Positions 16,842 to 24,501 of a stretch of 64,000 bases of DNA are shown here, one piece after another. Numbering within the stretch: position 1 is the stretch's first letter; every line of letters starts with the position of its first letter. Origin of the DNA: MVRE01 sp015660965 (lineage in GTDB: Archaea > Halobacteriota > Methanomicrobia > Methanomicrobiales > Methanospirillaceae); NCBI GenBank assembly GCA_050015095.1, contig JBEKCC010000004.1, forward strand, positions 124,001 through 188,000, read 5' to 3'. The translations under genes were made by a program, and so were the position numbers. The notes beneath the pieces are model-generated. The model ran no database searches, had not been told where the DNA came from, and was given only the letters and a program-made list of their open reading frames with translations.

Positions 16842-17810
16842 ATGAACACCACTACAATGGATAAAGAGGCACTTGACCATCTTAAAGAAAAAACCGCCCG
16901 TATTTCTGTCATATCCAACTCTTGTCTTGTGCTACTCAAATTCATTGTTGGGTTTGCCGTTGGTTCTGTGAGTATCATATCTGAAGCGATCCATTCTTCC
17001 ATGGATCTACTCGCAGCTATTATTGCTTTTTTTTCAGTGAGAAAATCTGCTGAACCTCCCGATGCAGCCCATTCTTTTGGTCATGGGAAATTTGAAGATA
17101 TTTCAGGATTTATCGAAGCTCTCTTAATATTTGTTGCAGCAATTCTGATAATTAGAGAGGCCATAGTGAAACTGCTGGGGGGGGGATCAGAACATTTCTC
17201 CCCAAATCTTCTTTACATTGGTATTGTGATTATGGGTATATCGGCACTTGCAAACTGGGTGGTATCCAATAGACTCATGAAAGTTGCGAAAACGTCAGAA
17301 TCAATTGCACTCGAAAGTGATGCTTGGCATCTAAAAACTGATGTTTATACTTCCATAGGAGTTTTTATCGGACTTATACTGATTCAACTTACTAAGATTA
17401 CTTTATTTGACCCACTTATTGCAATCGGAGTAGCGATTGTTATTATCAAAGCAGCTTATGATCTTACTAAAAAATCTTCTTCTGACCTCCTTGATCACAG
17501 TTTACCACAAAAGGTAGAACAACGAATTAAGAAAATTATTTGCGAACATGCGGTAGATTATGCAGGTTTCCATGACCTTAAAACCCGAAGATCTGGCCCA
17601 GAAATCTTTATTGATTTTCATCTAGTAATGCCCGGTAAAGTTTCAGTAGAACAATCACACGACCTTGCTGATCATCTTGAATTGGATCTTAAAGTTGAAT
17701 TTCCCCGATCAAACATAACCATTCATATTGAACCTTGTAATGAAGGGTGCACAAGATGCGGATCGTTTTGTACTTATTTTGAGAAAGAAAGGTCTCAAGA
17801 CGATTCGTAA
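16842..17810 (+). CDS. cation diffusion facilitator (FieF/ZitB-like metal exporter)
   Basis: The 322-residue membrane protein (frame open from 16827; ATG 16842 chosen for GGTGAG upstream) has about six helices. CDF motifs are SMDLLAAIIAFFSVRKSAEPPDAAHSFGH near the second helix and AWHLKTDVYTS near the fifth. A C-terminal dimerisation domain ends with IHIEP. It probably exports Zn, Fe, Mn or Cd. The last 30 residues carry an extra cysteine cluster (C-x3-C-x2-C-x3-C in CNEGCTRCGSFC), not usual for CDF tails and likely a metal or redox site. Confidence 0.9.
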   Translation: MNTTTMDKEALDHLKEKTARISVISNSCLVLLKFIVGFAVGSVSIISEAIHSSMDLLAAIIAFFSVRKSAEPPDAAHSFGHGKFEDISGFIEALLIFVAAILIIREAIVKLLGGGSEHFSPNLLYIGIVIMGISALANWVVSNRLMKVAKTSESIALESDAWHLKTDVYTSIGVFIGLILIQLTKITLFDPLIAIGVAIVIIKAAYDLTKKSSSDLLDHSLPQKVEQRIKKIICEHAVDYAGFHDLKTRRSGPEIFIDFHLVMPGKVSVEQSHDLADHLELDLKVEFPRSNITIHIEPCNEGCTRCGSFCTYFEKERSQDDS

Positions 17811-17890
17811 GCCAAATTAAAGGAGATATATCTTTTCTGACTGTAAAAACAGGTTAATTATAAAATAAATGCTAATAATCAATTATCACA

Positions 17891-18005
17891 CACTACAAAA
17901 TATTAAATAGTGAATTGCCCTAGTTAGTTCTGATAATGGGTAATATCCTACAGACCCTTTCATCAATATGATGAATTCACATAAAAAATCTCAGTAAACT
18001 GTAGG
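17891..18005 (+). promoter_or_regulatory. hairpin-rich leader ending on a ribosome binding site (candidate cis-regulatory RNA)
   Basis: Three helices follow one another with 1-2 base gaps. CACTA/TAGTG is at 17891-17912. ATTGCCC/GGGTAAT (one G-U pair) is at 17914-17944. An outer stem CCTACAG/CTGTAGG (17947-17953 with 17999-18005) encloses the perfect hairpin TTCATCA-ATA-TGATGAA (17959-17975). The 3' arm of the outer stem contains part of the AGGTG ribosome binding site of the gene starting at 18013, so folding could hide it. An AT-rich TATA-like stretch lies near 17857-17870. The fold was found by eye and no ligand is known. Confidence 0.4.
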
Positions 18006-18012
18006 TGTTAAA

Positions 18013-18216
18013 ATGTTAAGGATTAAGAAGAATAAACCAGTGGTTTCCGGTAACGTCCGATTATTTCGAGAAATCCGCCGTTTATACCTCAACCGTACAT
18101 ACACCCCCATAAAAATAGGCGTGGTCGCGAGTTACCTTGTTCTTGCGATGCTATCGGCGTCCACTTCAATGTTTGGTATCCTTGTAGGTGCGATGCTTAG
18201 AATCGCTGGATATTAA
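18013..18216 (+). CDS. small membrane protein, unknown function
   Basis: The 67-residue protein has a basic N-terminal half (MLRIKKNKP..., REIRRLYLNRTY) and one C-terminal membrane segment (about residues 34-66, IGVVASYLVLAMLSASTSMFGILVGAMLRIAG). The ATG is preceded by AGGTG at five-base spacing. It lies downstream of the metal exporter behind a leader with several potential helices. I do not recognise a family. The basic cytoplasmic head and single helix would suit a regulatory peptide bound to a membrane partner, but that is a guess. Confidence 0.55.
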   Translation: MLRIKKNKPVVSGNVRLFREIRRLYLNRTYTPIKIGVVASYLVLAMLSASTSMFGILVGAMLRIAGY

Positions 18217-18445
18217 AATTAAATCTTTTTTAATAGACACATGTAGGATTACCTAAGAGAATGGCGCTCTACTTATGCAATTGATAACAACAACACTATC
18301 TTGTGACAGACAAACGAGATTTTTAAGTATCTCGCTGCATGAGAACGACTAATTTAGGGGTCATGAAAATAAACAGTTTGATATAACATTGATTGGGTCA
18401 GACAGCCATTAAAAATAAAGGAGGGTGAAATCTCTCTAAATATAG
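18217..18445. other. intergenic region, no gene recognised
   Basis: 229 bases. A T-rich stretch near 18226-18236 probably terminates the small membrane-protein gene. A hairpin CGAGAT/ATCTCG with an eight-base loop is at 18315-18334. The only ATG with a nearby purine tract (18363) opens a seven-codon frame. The right end includes the likely terminator of the cupredoxin gene. Confidence 0.4.
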
Positions 18446-18874
18446 TTATTGCACAATGACGGTTCCTGTCATGTCAGGATGGATTGAACAATAGTAAGGA
18501 AACGAGCCTGCTTGATCAAACTTTTTACTAAATGATTGGGAGTATGAAAGGACATCTGAACCCGAAACAGATTTATCATTAAACATAATGCGATGCGAGA
18601 CCGGGTCAAGATTTTCCCATCGCACAATCGACCCTGCTTTTACAGTAATCGTTTGCGGTTTGAATGCAAAATTGTTGATACTAATGGTGTTTGCTGAAAC
18701 AGATGCTTGGCTAATAGGAGTAGGTACTACTGTTATTTGAGGTAGAGTCGTAGATTCCACTGAAACCGTTGGTACAACCGTTGTTTGAGATTGTGGTTGC
18801 GGGGCTTGAGAACAACCAGCAATCAGAACTGCTATTATAACAATTATGAGTAAAGTTGTTGCGAAGATTTTCAT
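18446..18874 (-). CDS. cupredoxin-domain lipoprotein (blue-copper type)
   Basis: The 142-residue precursor has a signal peptide with a lipobox (VLIAGC, lipid anchor Cys21), a Thr/Pro/Gln-rich spacer (22-60) and a plastocyanin-like domain. Copper ligands are all visible: His94 (VSHRIMF), Cys129, His132 and Met135 (YYCSIHPDMTG). It is therefore probably a surface-anchored type I copper electron-transfer protein or copper scavenger. It stands alone, and the following gene on the other strand is a flavoprotein. Cupredoxins occur in some Methanomicrobia, but the partner is unknown. Confidence 0.88.
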   Translation of the reverse strand: MKIFATTLLIIVIIAVLIAGCSQAPQPQSQTTVVPTVSVESTTLPQITVVPTPISQASVSANTISINNFAFKPQTITVKAGSIVRWENLDPVSHRIMFNDKSVSGSDVLSYSQSFSKKFDQAGSFPYYCSIHPDMTGTVIVQ

Positions 18875-18991
18875 ACAAATCCATCATCTACAATGGGTCA
18901 TATAAGTTACTGATTTGGTAAAATATATCCGAAACGGGGGTTTAATAAGAGAAATGTCCTATCATTCCGGCAGATCTAGGAGTATGAGATT

Positions 18992-19561
18992 ATGAAAAAA
19001 GTCCTGATTATTTGTGGGAGCCCACGTCCTGAAGGGAATACTGCACAGATAGCAAAGGAGTGTGCAAAGGTTATCGAGAATCGCGGTGTTTCGACAGAAA
19101 TTATCTCATTTGCCGAAAGGAAGATTGAATCCTGCATTGCCTGTTACCAATGCAAGGACCTTGGTGAATGTTCGATCGATGACGGATTAAATGCAATAAT
19201 CAAAAAACTAAGAGATGCCCAAGGCTTTATCGTGGCATCTCCGGTTTATTTTGGGACTGCCCGTGGGGATGTAATGTCTGCACTTCAACGAATTGGTATG
19301 GTGTCAATGGCATCTGACAATTTCCTAGCTGGTAAGGTTGGGGGGCCAATCGCAATTGCACGAAGGGGAGGACACACCTCCACATTACAGGAAATGCTAA
19401 TGTTTTATCTAATAAACGAAATGATTGTGGTTGGATCCACATATTGGAACATGGTTTTTGGTAGGGATCCGGGTGATATCTGGAAGGATGAGGAGGGGAT
19501 TGCAACTATTCGTATTTTCGCTGAGAACGTTGCAGAGGTTGTAAAAAAATTGGATTACTAG
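18992..19561 (+). CDS. iron-sulfur flavoprotein / NADPH-dependent FMN reductase family
   Basis: The 189-residue flavodoxin-fold protein starts with the FMN phosphate loop GSPRPEGNTAQ and has the compact cluster motif CX2CX2CX5C (CIACYQCKDLGEC) of archaeal iron-sulfur flavoproteins. These are usually homo-oligomers carrying FMN and a 4Fe-4S cluster that shuttle electrons from ferredoxin, often to reduce O2 or peroxide. AGGAGT precedes the ATG. It is one of five related flavodoxin-fold genes in the window. A T-run at 19593-19598 probably ends the transcript. Confidence 0.85.
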   Translation: MKKVLIICGSPRPEGNTAQIAKECAKVIENRGVSTEIISFAERKIESCIACYQCKDLGECSIDDGLNAIIKKLRDAQGFIVASPVYFGTARGDVMSALQRIGMVSMASDNFLAGKVGGPIAIARRGGHTSTLQEMLMFYLINEMIVVGSTYWNMVFGRDPGDIWKDEEGIATIRIFAENVAEVVKKLDY

Positions 19562-19700
19562 TGAACGATTTTATTAAACCCCTCGCATCCTCTTTTTTAC
19601 TCAACAGGTCATTTGGGGTGTTACGCATAGAGTGATAAAACAAATTTTTTGAATTGCGAAAAAAATCTATTTGCACTTTAAAAAAAATCGTTATTTTGGG

Positions 19701-20582
19701 TTAAATATTCACATTGAGAACTGCACGGATCGCTAGACCAATTAAAAATGATACAGCAGCAATACCCATGCTAATTAGGGCCATTTCAAGAAAACGTCGC
19801 CAAAAGGGTAGATCTTTGGCAACAGAAATATAAAACGTGAACAGAAATACGATACAGATTGCCGCAGTAAGCGTAATAGGAAGCGCAAAGTACGGGTTTG
19901 AGAGTATCAAATAAGGTAGAACCAACAGAAAAACAGTAACTACATACGTGCTACCTGTATAGATAGAAGCTTTTAATGGATTTGTTGCCTCTCTATCCGA
20001 TTTTTGTGATAGATATTCGGATGCCCCCATAGAAAGTGATGCAGCAATTCCTGTAATGAGCCCCGCGACAGCAATTACTTGAGAGTTTTGGATGGCAAAA
20101 GTAAGACCAGCAAGAGTTCCCGTAAACTCCACAAGTGCATCGTTCAGTCCTAGTACAACCGAACCCATGTAACGCAAACGTTCCTCGTCAAGAAGATCAA
20201 TGAGTTCCTTTTCATGTGTTTCTTCATGGGCAATGATCTCTTTCACTTCTGGTATGATCGTACCGAGCTTGTGGTAGACAACTTGTGATCGCTTCTCTAA
20301 CCCTTCCATCAGTTTGAATGTAAATGTAATTCCAAGAAGACGCGCCAGTAAGTAGTAAAACCAAGTTTTTAGTGTATCGGGACCAATATCGCGTTTAGTG
20401 TATCCCTTCCAGATTTGATAATGCTCATATTCTTGAGATGCGATGCGATTGAGCACGTCCCGGTTATGAGGATTAGAGGTTATTGATGCAATCTTTGTAT
20501 AGATTTCATATTCTGTAAGTTCCCCTTTTTGCATTACGAGAAGGGTATCAAACATATATTGATTTTCTGGTGTTTCAATCAT
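19701..20582 (-). CDS. ferritin-like domain fused to VIT1/CCC1-type iron or manganese transporter
   Basis: The 293-residue fusion has an N-terminal ferritin-like four-helix domain (about 1-145) with metal-ligand patterns E-x-x-H (SQEYEHYQIW; AHEETHEKEL). It is followed by a VIT1-like membrane domain with about five helices and the signature GLNDALVEFTGTLAGL. Related MbfA/VIT-type proteins export Fe2+ or Mn2+. The start overlaps the stop of the upstream helicase gene by four bases (20579-20582), so the two are co-translated, though no functional link is obvious. A stress role in iron detoxification is inferred. Confidence 0.85.
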   Translation of the reverse strand: MIETPENQYMFDTLLVMQKGELTEYEIYTKIASITSNPHNRDVLNRIASQEYEHYQIWKGYTKRDIGPDTLKTWFYYLLARLLGITFTFKLMEGLEKRSQVVYHKLGTIIPEVKEIIAHEETHEKELIDLLDEERLRYMGSVVLGLNDALVEFTGTLAGLTFAIQNSQVIAVAGLITGIAASLSMGASEYLSQKSDREATNPLKASIYTGSTYVVTVFLLVLPYLILSNPYFALPITLTAAICIVFLFTFYISVAKDLPFWRRFLEMALISMGIAAVSFLIGLAIRAVLNVNI

Positions 20583-22747
20583 TCATTTTTCCCACCAGTT
20601 TCTTTTTCCTTTGACTCAGTTGTGATTTTTGGTACCGATAAAATTGGTAACGTTCGGATTGTTTTCATGAATTCTTCAACATGGTAATGTTCAGAGAGTA
20701 TCATATCGGTTAGAACATCATTTGGTAATACTGAACTGAATTTCCATGTTTCTGATGGAGGTAAAGGTAGATTTTTTCCAATTGTATCCCGATCCATCTC
20801 TTTAATTACAGACAATATCTCTTCCACGCGCTTTCCTGCGCTTTCCTTGCCCATGTTTTGAATTTGCAATACAAAGTCACTATACCTTACTCTTGCCCGT
20901 TTACCGAGCATTTTTCCCACCACTATGGTGAGAAGCCGGTTAAAAACGCTTCCATGTGATGAGAGAACAATTACCTCTACACCTTTTCCAATCTGCCTTT
21001 CCCATATAAGCAACCCCTTTCTTGGGATTCTAGATGGCAAGCGTTGAATTCGGTCGAGAAGAATTCCTTGTTCAAGGGGGAGTAGTGGCAAAGCTGACGT
21101 ACCTCGAGAGAGAATTTCCTGAACTGCTGAACAGACTAACGGTGAGAAGCCAGCTTGCCCACCACCCGTCCAGAATGCCCTAGATGTCTGTTCGGTGCCA
21201 GGTACAACGACAACAAGATTATGACCCTCATCGCATTTCACCATCGACCAGACTTTCCCTCCAAGAGAGAACTCACCGGAAGCTCGACTCGTAACGAAGT
21301 GTGAGTCAAGCTTTCCAATTATCTCTCCATCAGGTGTTATTGCGCGGAACTCCCCACCACCGATGATGACAGAATACAATTCTTTCCAATTCGCATTTCC
21401 AAACATCTGTTCCGCACGATCTCCTAACATCAGCATGTCACCATCAGTAGTTAGGTATCCTTTTTCAATTGCATAAGTCACAATTTTACCAATAATGGTA
21501 GTTGTGATGCCAGCAAATGGAGGGAGGGAACGAAGATTCTGTTCAAGTTGCCTGCGGGTTGTGCGATGCATTCGGTGAACAAATAGAAACATCTGCTGGA
21601 CTAGAACATTATAAGGTTTTTTTGGCGGGACAAGCGGTTCGACAGCCCGTTGCACTGCATTCTCAATGATTGCAGTACTACAAATTAGTTCACAAGCATC
21701 GCGAAGTACCCAAGCAACGTAAGCAGATTTTCCACGTCTACCACTCCTACCCATACGCTGCAAAAATGAGGAGACCGAATTTGGTGGTCCAAGTTGCACA
21801 ACTACATCAAGATCTCCAATATCAATCCCTAATTCGAGAGTGCTCGTACAGATGATACATGCACCACCTTCTCGTGCGAATGCATCCTCCGCTTTTTTAC
21901 GCACTGATACTGAAAGTGATGAATGATGAATATAAACATTTTCTATCCTTGAAGAGATCGAATTCATAACATTTTCCGCATCGCGTCGACTATTTACAAA
22001 AACGAGTGCCTTTTTTCCTGAGACAATGCGTACTACTGCATCTATACGATATTTTTCTTCTGGCTCAATTACAAAAGAGAAACGCTTTTCTTTTGTTGGA
22101 GGGGAAATTGATACTACTTCCTCCTCCTGCCGATGATCGGAAAGCCACGAGAGAATCTCCGAAGGATTACCTACAGTGGCTGAGAGACCGATACGCTGGA
22201 TAGGACGTTTTGCAATCTGATCGATTCGGTAAAGTATTGTTTTAAGATGCACCCCACGTTCTACCTCAACAAAAGCATGTAGTTCATCGATAATCACATA
22301 ACGGAGATTTTTTAGACCCGCAGCAAGTTTTGGTTCATGAAGGAGCACTTCGAGTGATTCTGGTGTGATCATAAGAATGTGGGGTTTTTCACCTTCCTTC
22401 CATGAACGATCACCTTTTGGGACATCCCCATGCCATTTCATCAATGTGAGTCCGGTCGGAATGCAAAAATTTGCGAACCGCTCTTCTTGATCATTAATTA
22501 ACGCTTTGAGTGGTGAGATGTATAAACACGCTACGCCAGACCACCCATTCTTCAACAGGTCATCAATGATTGGGATCAAAGCTGCTTCAGATTTGCCACC
22601 TGCTGTTGGTGCAATAATTAAAGTATCCTTTCTTTTTGATAAAGCACGATAAGAGCGTTCCTGTACCTCCCGCATTTCTGTCCAACCCAATCGTTGACTG
22701 AGTACTGTCTGAAGGGATTCGTGCAACGATGTGAATGCTGATACCAT
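20579..22747 (-). CDS. Lhr-like DEAD/DEAH-box helicase
   Basis: From the ATG at 22747 the protein has 722 residues; the frame is open to a TTG at 22801, which lies about 25 bases from a TATA-like TTTTATAG, so a leaderless start there is possible. Superfamily 2 motifs are present: APTAGGKS (motif I), DELH (motif II), SATVG (motif III), and GRSGRRG (motif VI) after the conserved STLELGIDIGDLD block. These point to an Lhr/YprA-type ATP-dependent DNA or RNA helicase. It is shorter than bacterial Lhr. It overlaps the ferritin-VIT1 gene. Confidence 0.85.
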   Translation of the reverse strand: MVSAFTSLHESLQTVLSQRLGWTEMREVQERSYRALSKRKDTLIIAPTAGGKSEAALIPIIDDLLKNGWSGVACLYISPLKALINDQEERFANFCIPTGLTLMKWHGDVPKGDRSWKEGEKPHILMITPESLEVLLHEPKLAAGLKNLRYVIIDELHAFVEVERGVHLKTILYRIDQIAKRPIQRIGLSATVGNPSEILSWLSDHRQEEEVVSISPPTKEKRFSFVIEPEEKYRIDAVVRIVSGKKALVFVNSRRDAENVMNSISSRIENVYIHHSSLSVSVRKKAEDAFAREGGACIICTSTLELGIDIGDLDVVVQLGPPNSVSSFLQRMGRSGRRGKSAYVAWVLRDACELICSTAIIENAVQRAVEPLVPPKKPYNVLVQQMFLFVHRMHRTTRRQLEQNLRSLPPFAGITTTIIGKIVTYAIEKGYLTTDGDMLMLGDRAEQMFGNANWKELYSVIIGGGEFRAITPDGEIIGKLDSHFVTSRASGEFSLGGKVWSMVKCDEGHNLVVVVPGTEQTSRAFWTGGGQAGFSPLVCSAVQEILSRGTSALPLLPLEQGILLDRIQRLPSRIPRKGLLIWERQIGKGVEVIVLSSHGSVFNRLLTIVVGKMLGKRARVRYSDFVLQIQNMGKESAGKRVEEILSVIKEMDRDTIGKNLPLPPSETWKFSSVLPNDVLTDMILSEHYHVEEFMKTIRTLPILSVPKITTESKEKETGGKNE

Positions 22748-22857
22748 ATGTTTGAGTAATGATTGCTGGGGATACGTTATGGGTTTTTGGTTTGGGGGCA
22801 ATTTTGAATGGCATCCGGGGCTATAAAATGTTTAATATCGAAGTTTTTGGCAAAATA

Positions 22858-22910
22858 TACCTTTTTTATTTAATAATACACAATTGATTGTGAATAAATT
22901 GAAAAAGGTA
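22858..22910. repeat. 53-base imperfect hairpin
   Basis: TACCTTTTT pairs with AAAAAGGTA at the ends (nine bases). ATTTA/TAAAT can pair inside, and the tip CACAAT-TG-ATTGTG is a perfect inverted repeat. It lies between the PLD-like gene and the helicase gene, both on the minus strand. It may be a transcript hairpin or the remnant of a small inverted-repeat element. Confidence 0.5.
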
Positions 22911-22941
22911 ATTTAGGATAAATTCTGAATTTTTCAAAATT

Positions 22942-23682
22942 TTATTTATACAATTTTTTATAACAGGAGTAACAGACTGGTTTTTCAACAGATTGCTTTG
23001 ATTCTTTTCCACAGACATGACAATAATTCTCTTCATATTTTGGATCTGAATAGTTGGCCCAGATAGGATAGCACTTTGAACATAATGGTCGGGAAGGATT
23101 AACTTCCATCTTTACACCACATCGAATACAGAATCCTGTACCCACCATTTGTGAGGATGGGGCTTTTATGGTAAATTTTGAAGTACCATAACTTTTTTTC
23201 TGAACAGCACTTTTATCATCTATTTTTTTAATTGAATACTGAAATTGTTTACCCTCATTCCAAATGTCTTCAACATATTTTTTCACTTCATTAAAAACAT
23301 CAGGATCGGTTTCGTGGTCAATTTTAAAACCCATCTCCCAATTTTTTTGCTGTGAAACATCCAATAAATTCATCGAAGAAACGATGGCAGTTTTTTCATT
23401 ACTGTAGCATTTTGCATGCAACGATTCTAACATCAAAATATTAATATTTTTCAATTTTTGTAAAAATTCCAAATCTTCAGGATTTATATTCATTTTTTCT
23501 TCTTTCCGGCAAACTACTTTGATATTGACAGGTGGTATTGAAGCGTCCAATCTCTGAATTTCTCTCTTCAAAATGGGGGATAACTGGATATAGGGGGATA
23601 TTAAATATAATCTTTCCTTGGAATTTTTTATCAAATCTTCAATAGCGGCAGATAAACCGTTTGTTGTCAAAAATTTTATCAT
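22942..23682 (-). CDS. phospholipase D-like protein with C-terminal zinc ribbons
   Basis: The 246-residue protein has a single PLD-type catalytic motif H-x-K (HAKCYSNEKTAIVSSMN, about residue 95), with Ser and Asn where the fuller HKD motif has Asp, preceded by a LYLISPYIQLSP strand. One motif per chain implies a dimer, as in Nuc-type nucleases. The last 60 residues hold two CxxC...CxxC zinc ribbons (CIRCG...CSKCY; CHVCG...CYSCY) that could bind nucleic acid. It is AT-rich and flanked by AT-rich spacers, so it may be acquired. Nuclease, restriction or defence roles are possible but not shown. Confidence 0.7.
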   Translation of the reverse strand: MIKFLTTNGLSAAIEDLIKNSKERLYLISPYIQLSPILKREIQRLDASIPPVNIKVVCRKEEKMNINPEDLEFLQKLKNINILMLESLHAKCYSNEKTAIVSSMNLLDVSQQKNWEMGFKIDHETDPDVFNEVKKYVEDIWNEGKQFQYSIKKIDDKSAVQKKSYGTSKFTIKAPSSQMVGTGFCIRCGVKMEVNPSRPLCSKCYPIWANYSDPKYEENYCHVCGKESKQSVEKPVCYSCYKKLYK

Positions 23683-23834
23683 TCAAATGCCTCAATACAA
23701 CCTACCAACCGCCTATAACATAAAAGTATCATTATTTTTACGTTTTAACTCATTTTCAGATTACTAATTAAAAAAGACTGATTTCTATCGATCTTATATG
23801 ATATAATTTATTTTAAAAATAACTTTTACTAAAA

Positions 23835-24248
23835 TTATAATGAAAAATTTCGAACAATTTTTGAATGAATCATTTCTTTTGGTAGGGCTCCGATCAACCT
23901 GTCTACCATTTGACCATTTGCAAAAAATAGCATTGTCGGGATTGCTGAGATGCCAAACTGCATAGCAATGCGCTGATTCTCATCTGTATTGCACTTACCG
24001 AATGTAACTTTACCAGTAAACTCCTGTGCAAGTTCTTCAACTATAGGCGCAACACGGCGACATGGTCCACACCACTCGGCCCAGAAATCAATTACAAGAT
24101 GCGGGTTTTCACGGACGATTTTGACAAAGTGAGCTTCATCTATAACTATCACGTTTGCATGGTGTTGTGCAGGTTTTTTTGTAGGAGTAAACCGGTCACG
24201 AAGCTCCTGCATTTTCTTTTCTCGAATTTTTGCTAATTCATCATCCAT
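23835..24248 (-). CDS. trxA: thioredoxin
   Basis: This 137-residue thioredoxin has the active site WCGPC (Cys60 and Cys63), the cis-Pro region SAIPTMLFF and the DFWAEW strand. An N-terminal extension of about 30 charged residues (KIREKKMQELRDRF) precedes the core fold, so it is longer than the usual 105 residues. It acts as a cytosolic disulfide reductase. Candidate reductases in the window include the glutaredoxin-TrxR fusion at 33576-34739. Confidence 0.92.
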   Translation of the reverse strand: MDDELAKIREKKMQELRDRFTPTKKPAQHHANVIVIDEAHFVKIVRENPHLVIDFWAEWCGPCRRVAPIVEELAQEFTGKVTFGKCNTDENQRIAMQFGISAIPTMLFFANGQMVDRLIGALPKEMIHSKIVRNFSL

Positions 24249-24359
24249 GATCCAATATTGTAAAATGTGGGTAATGAATGATCTGTTGGTTGAAATCGAG
24301 TTTCACGACTGAGTAAAGTATATCAGCGCACGTAAACAATAGTATAAACCTGATTACGG

Positions 24360-24434
24360 AGCGAGGTGGGGTAGTCAGGATATCCCGACGGGCTCATAAC
24401 CCGTAGATCGATGGTTCAAATCCATCCCTCGCTA
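24360..24434 (+). tRNA. initiator tRNA-Met (anticodon CAT)
   Basis: The acceptor stem AGCGAGG/CCTCGCT begins with A1-T72. The anticodon stem ACGGG/CCCGT has the three G-C pairs typical of initiator tRNAs and encloses the loop CTCATAA. The T arm is GATGGTTCAAATCCATC. A1-U72 plus the GGG/CCC stem match archaeal initiator tRNA rather than elongator Met or tRNA-Ile2. No encoded CCA. Confidence 0.93.
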
Positions 24435-24501
24435 TATTTTGATTCCACAGATTTTTCTAATTTAAACGATGACTTCTGTCCATTTCTATTAGTATGTATA
24501 T

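Noticed and set aside
23808..23822. TTATTTT-A-AAAATAA palindrome after thioredoxin
   Set aside because: Made only of A and T in an AT-rich spacer and just beyond a gene end, so it is probably a transcript-end feature or chance.
24360..24434. Reading the CAT-anticodon tRNA as elongator Met or Ile2
   Set aside because: A1-T72 pairing and the GGG/CCC anticodon stem are initiator features.
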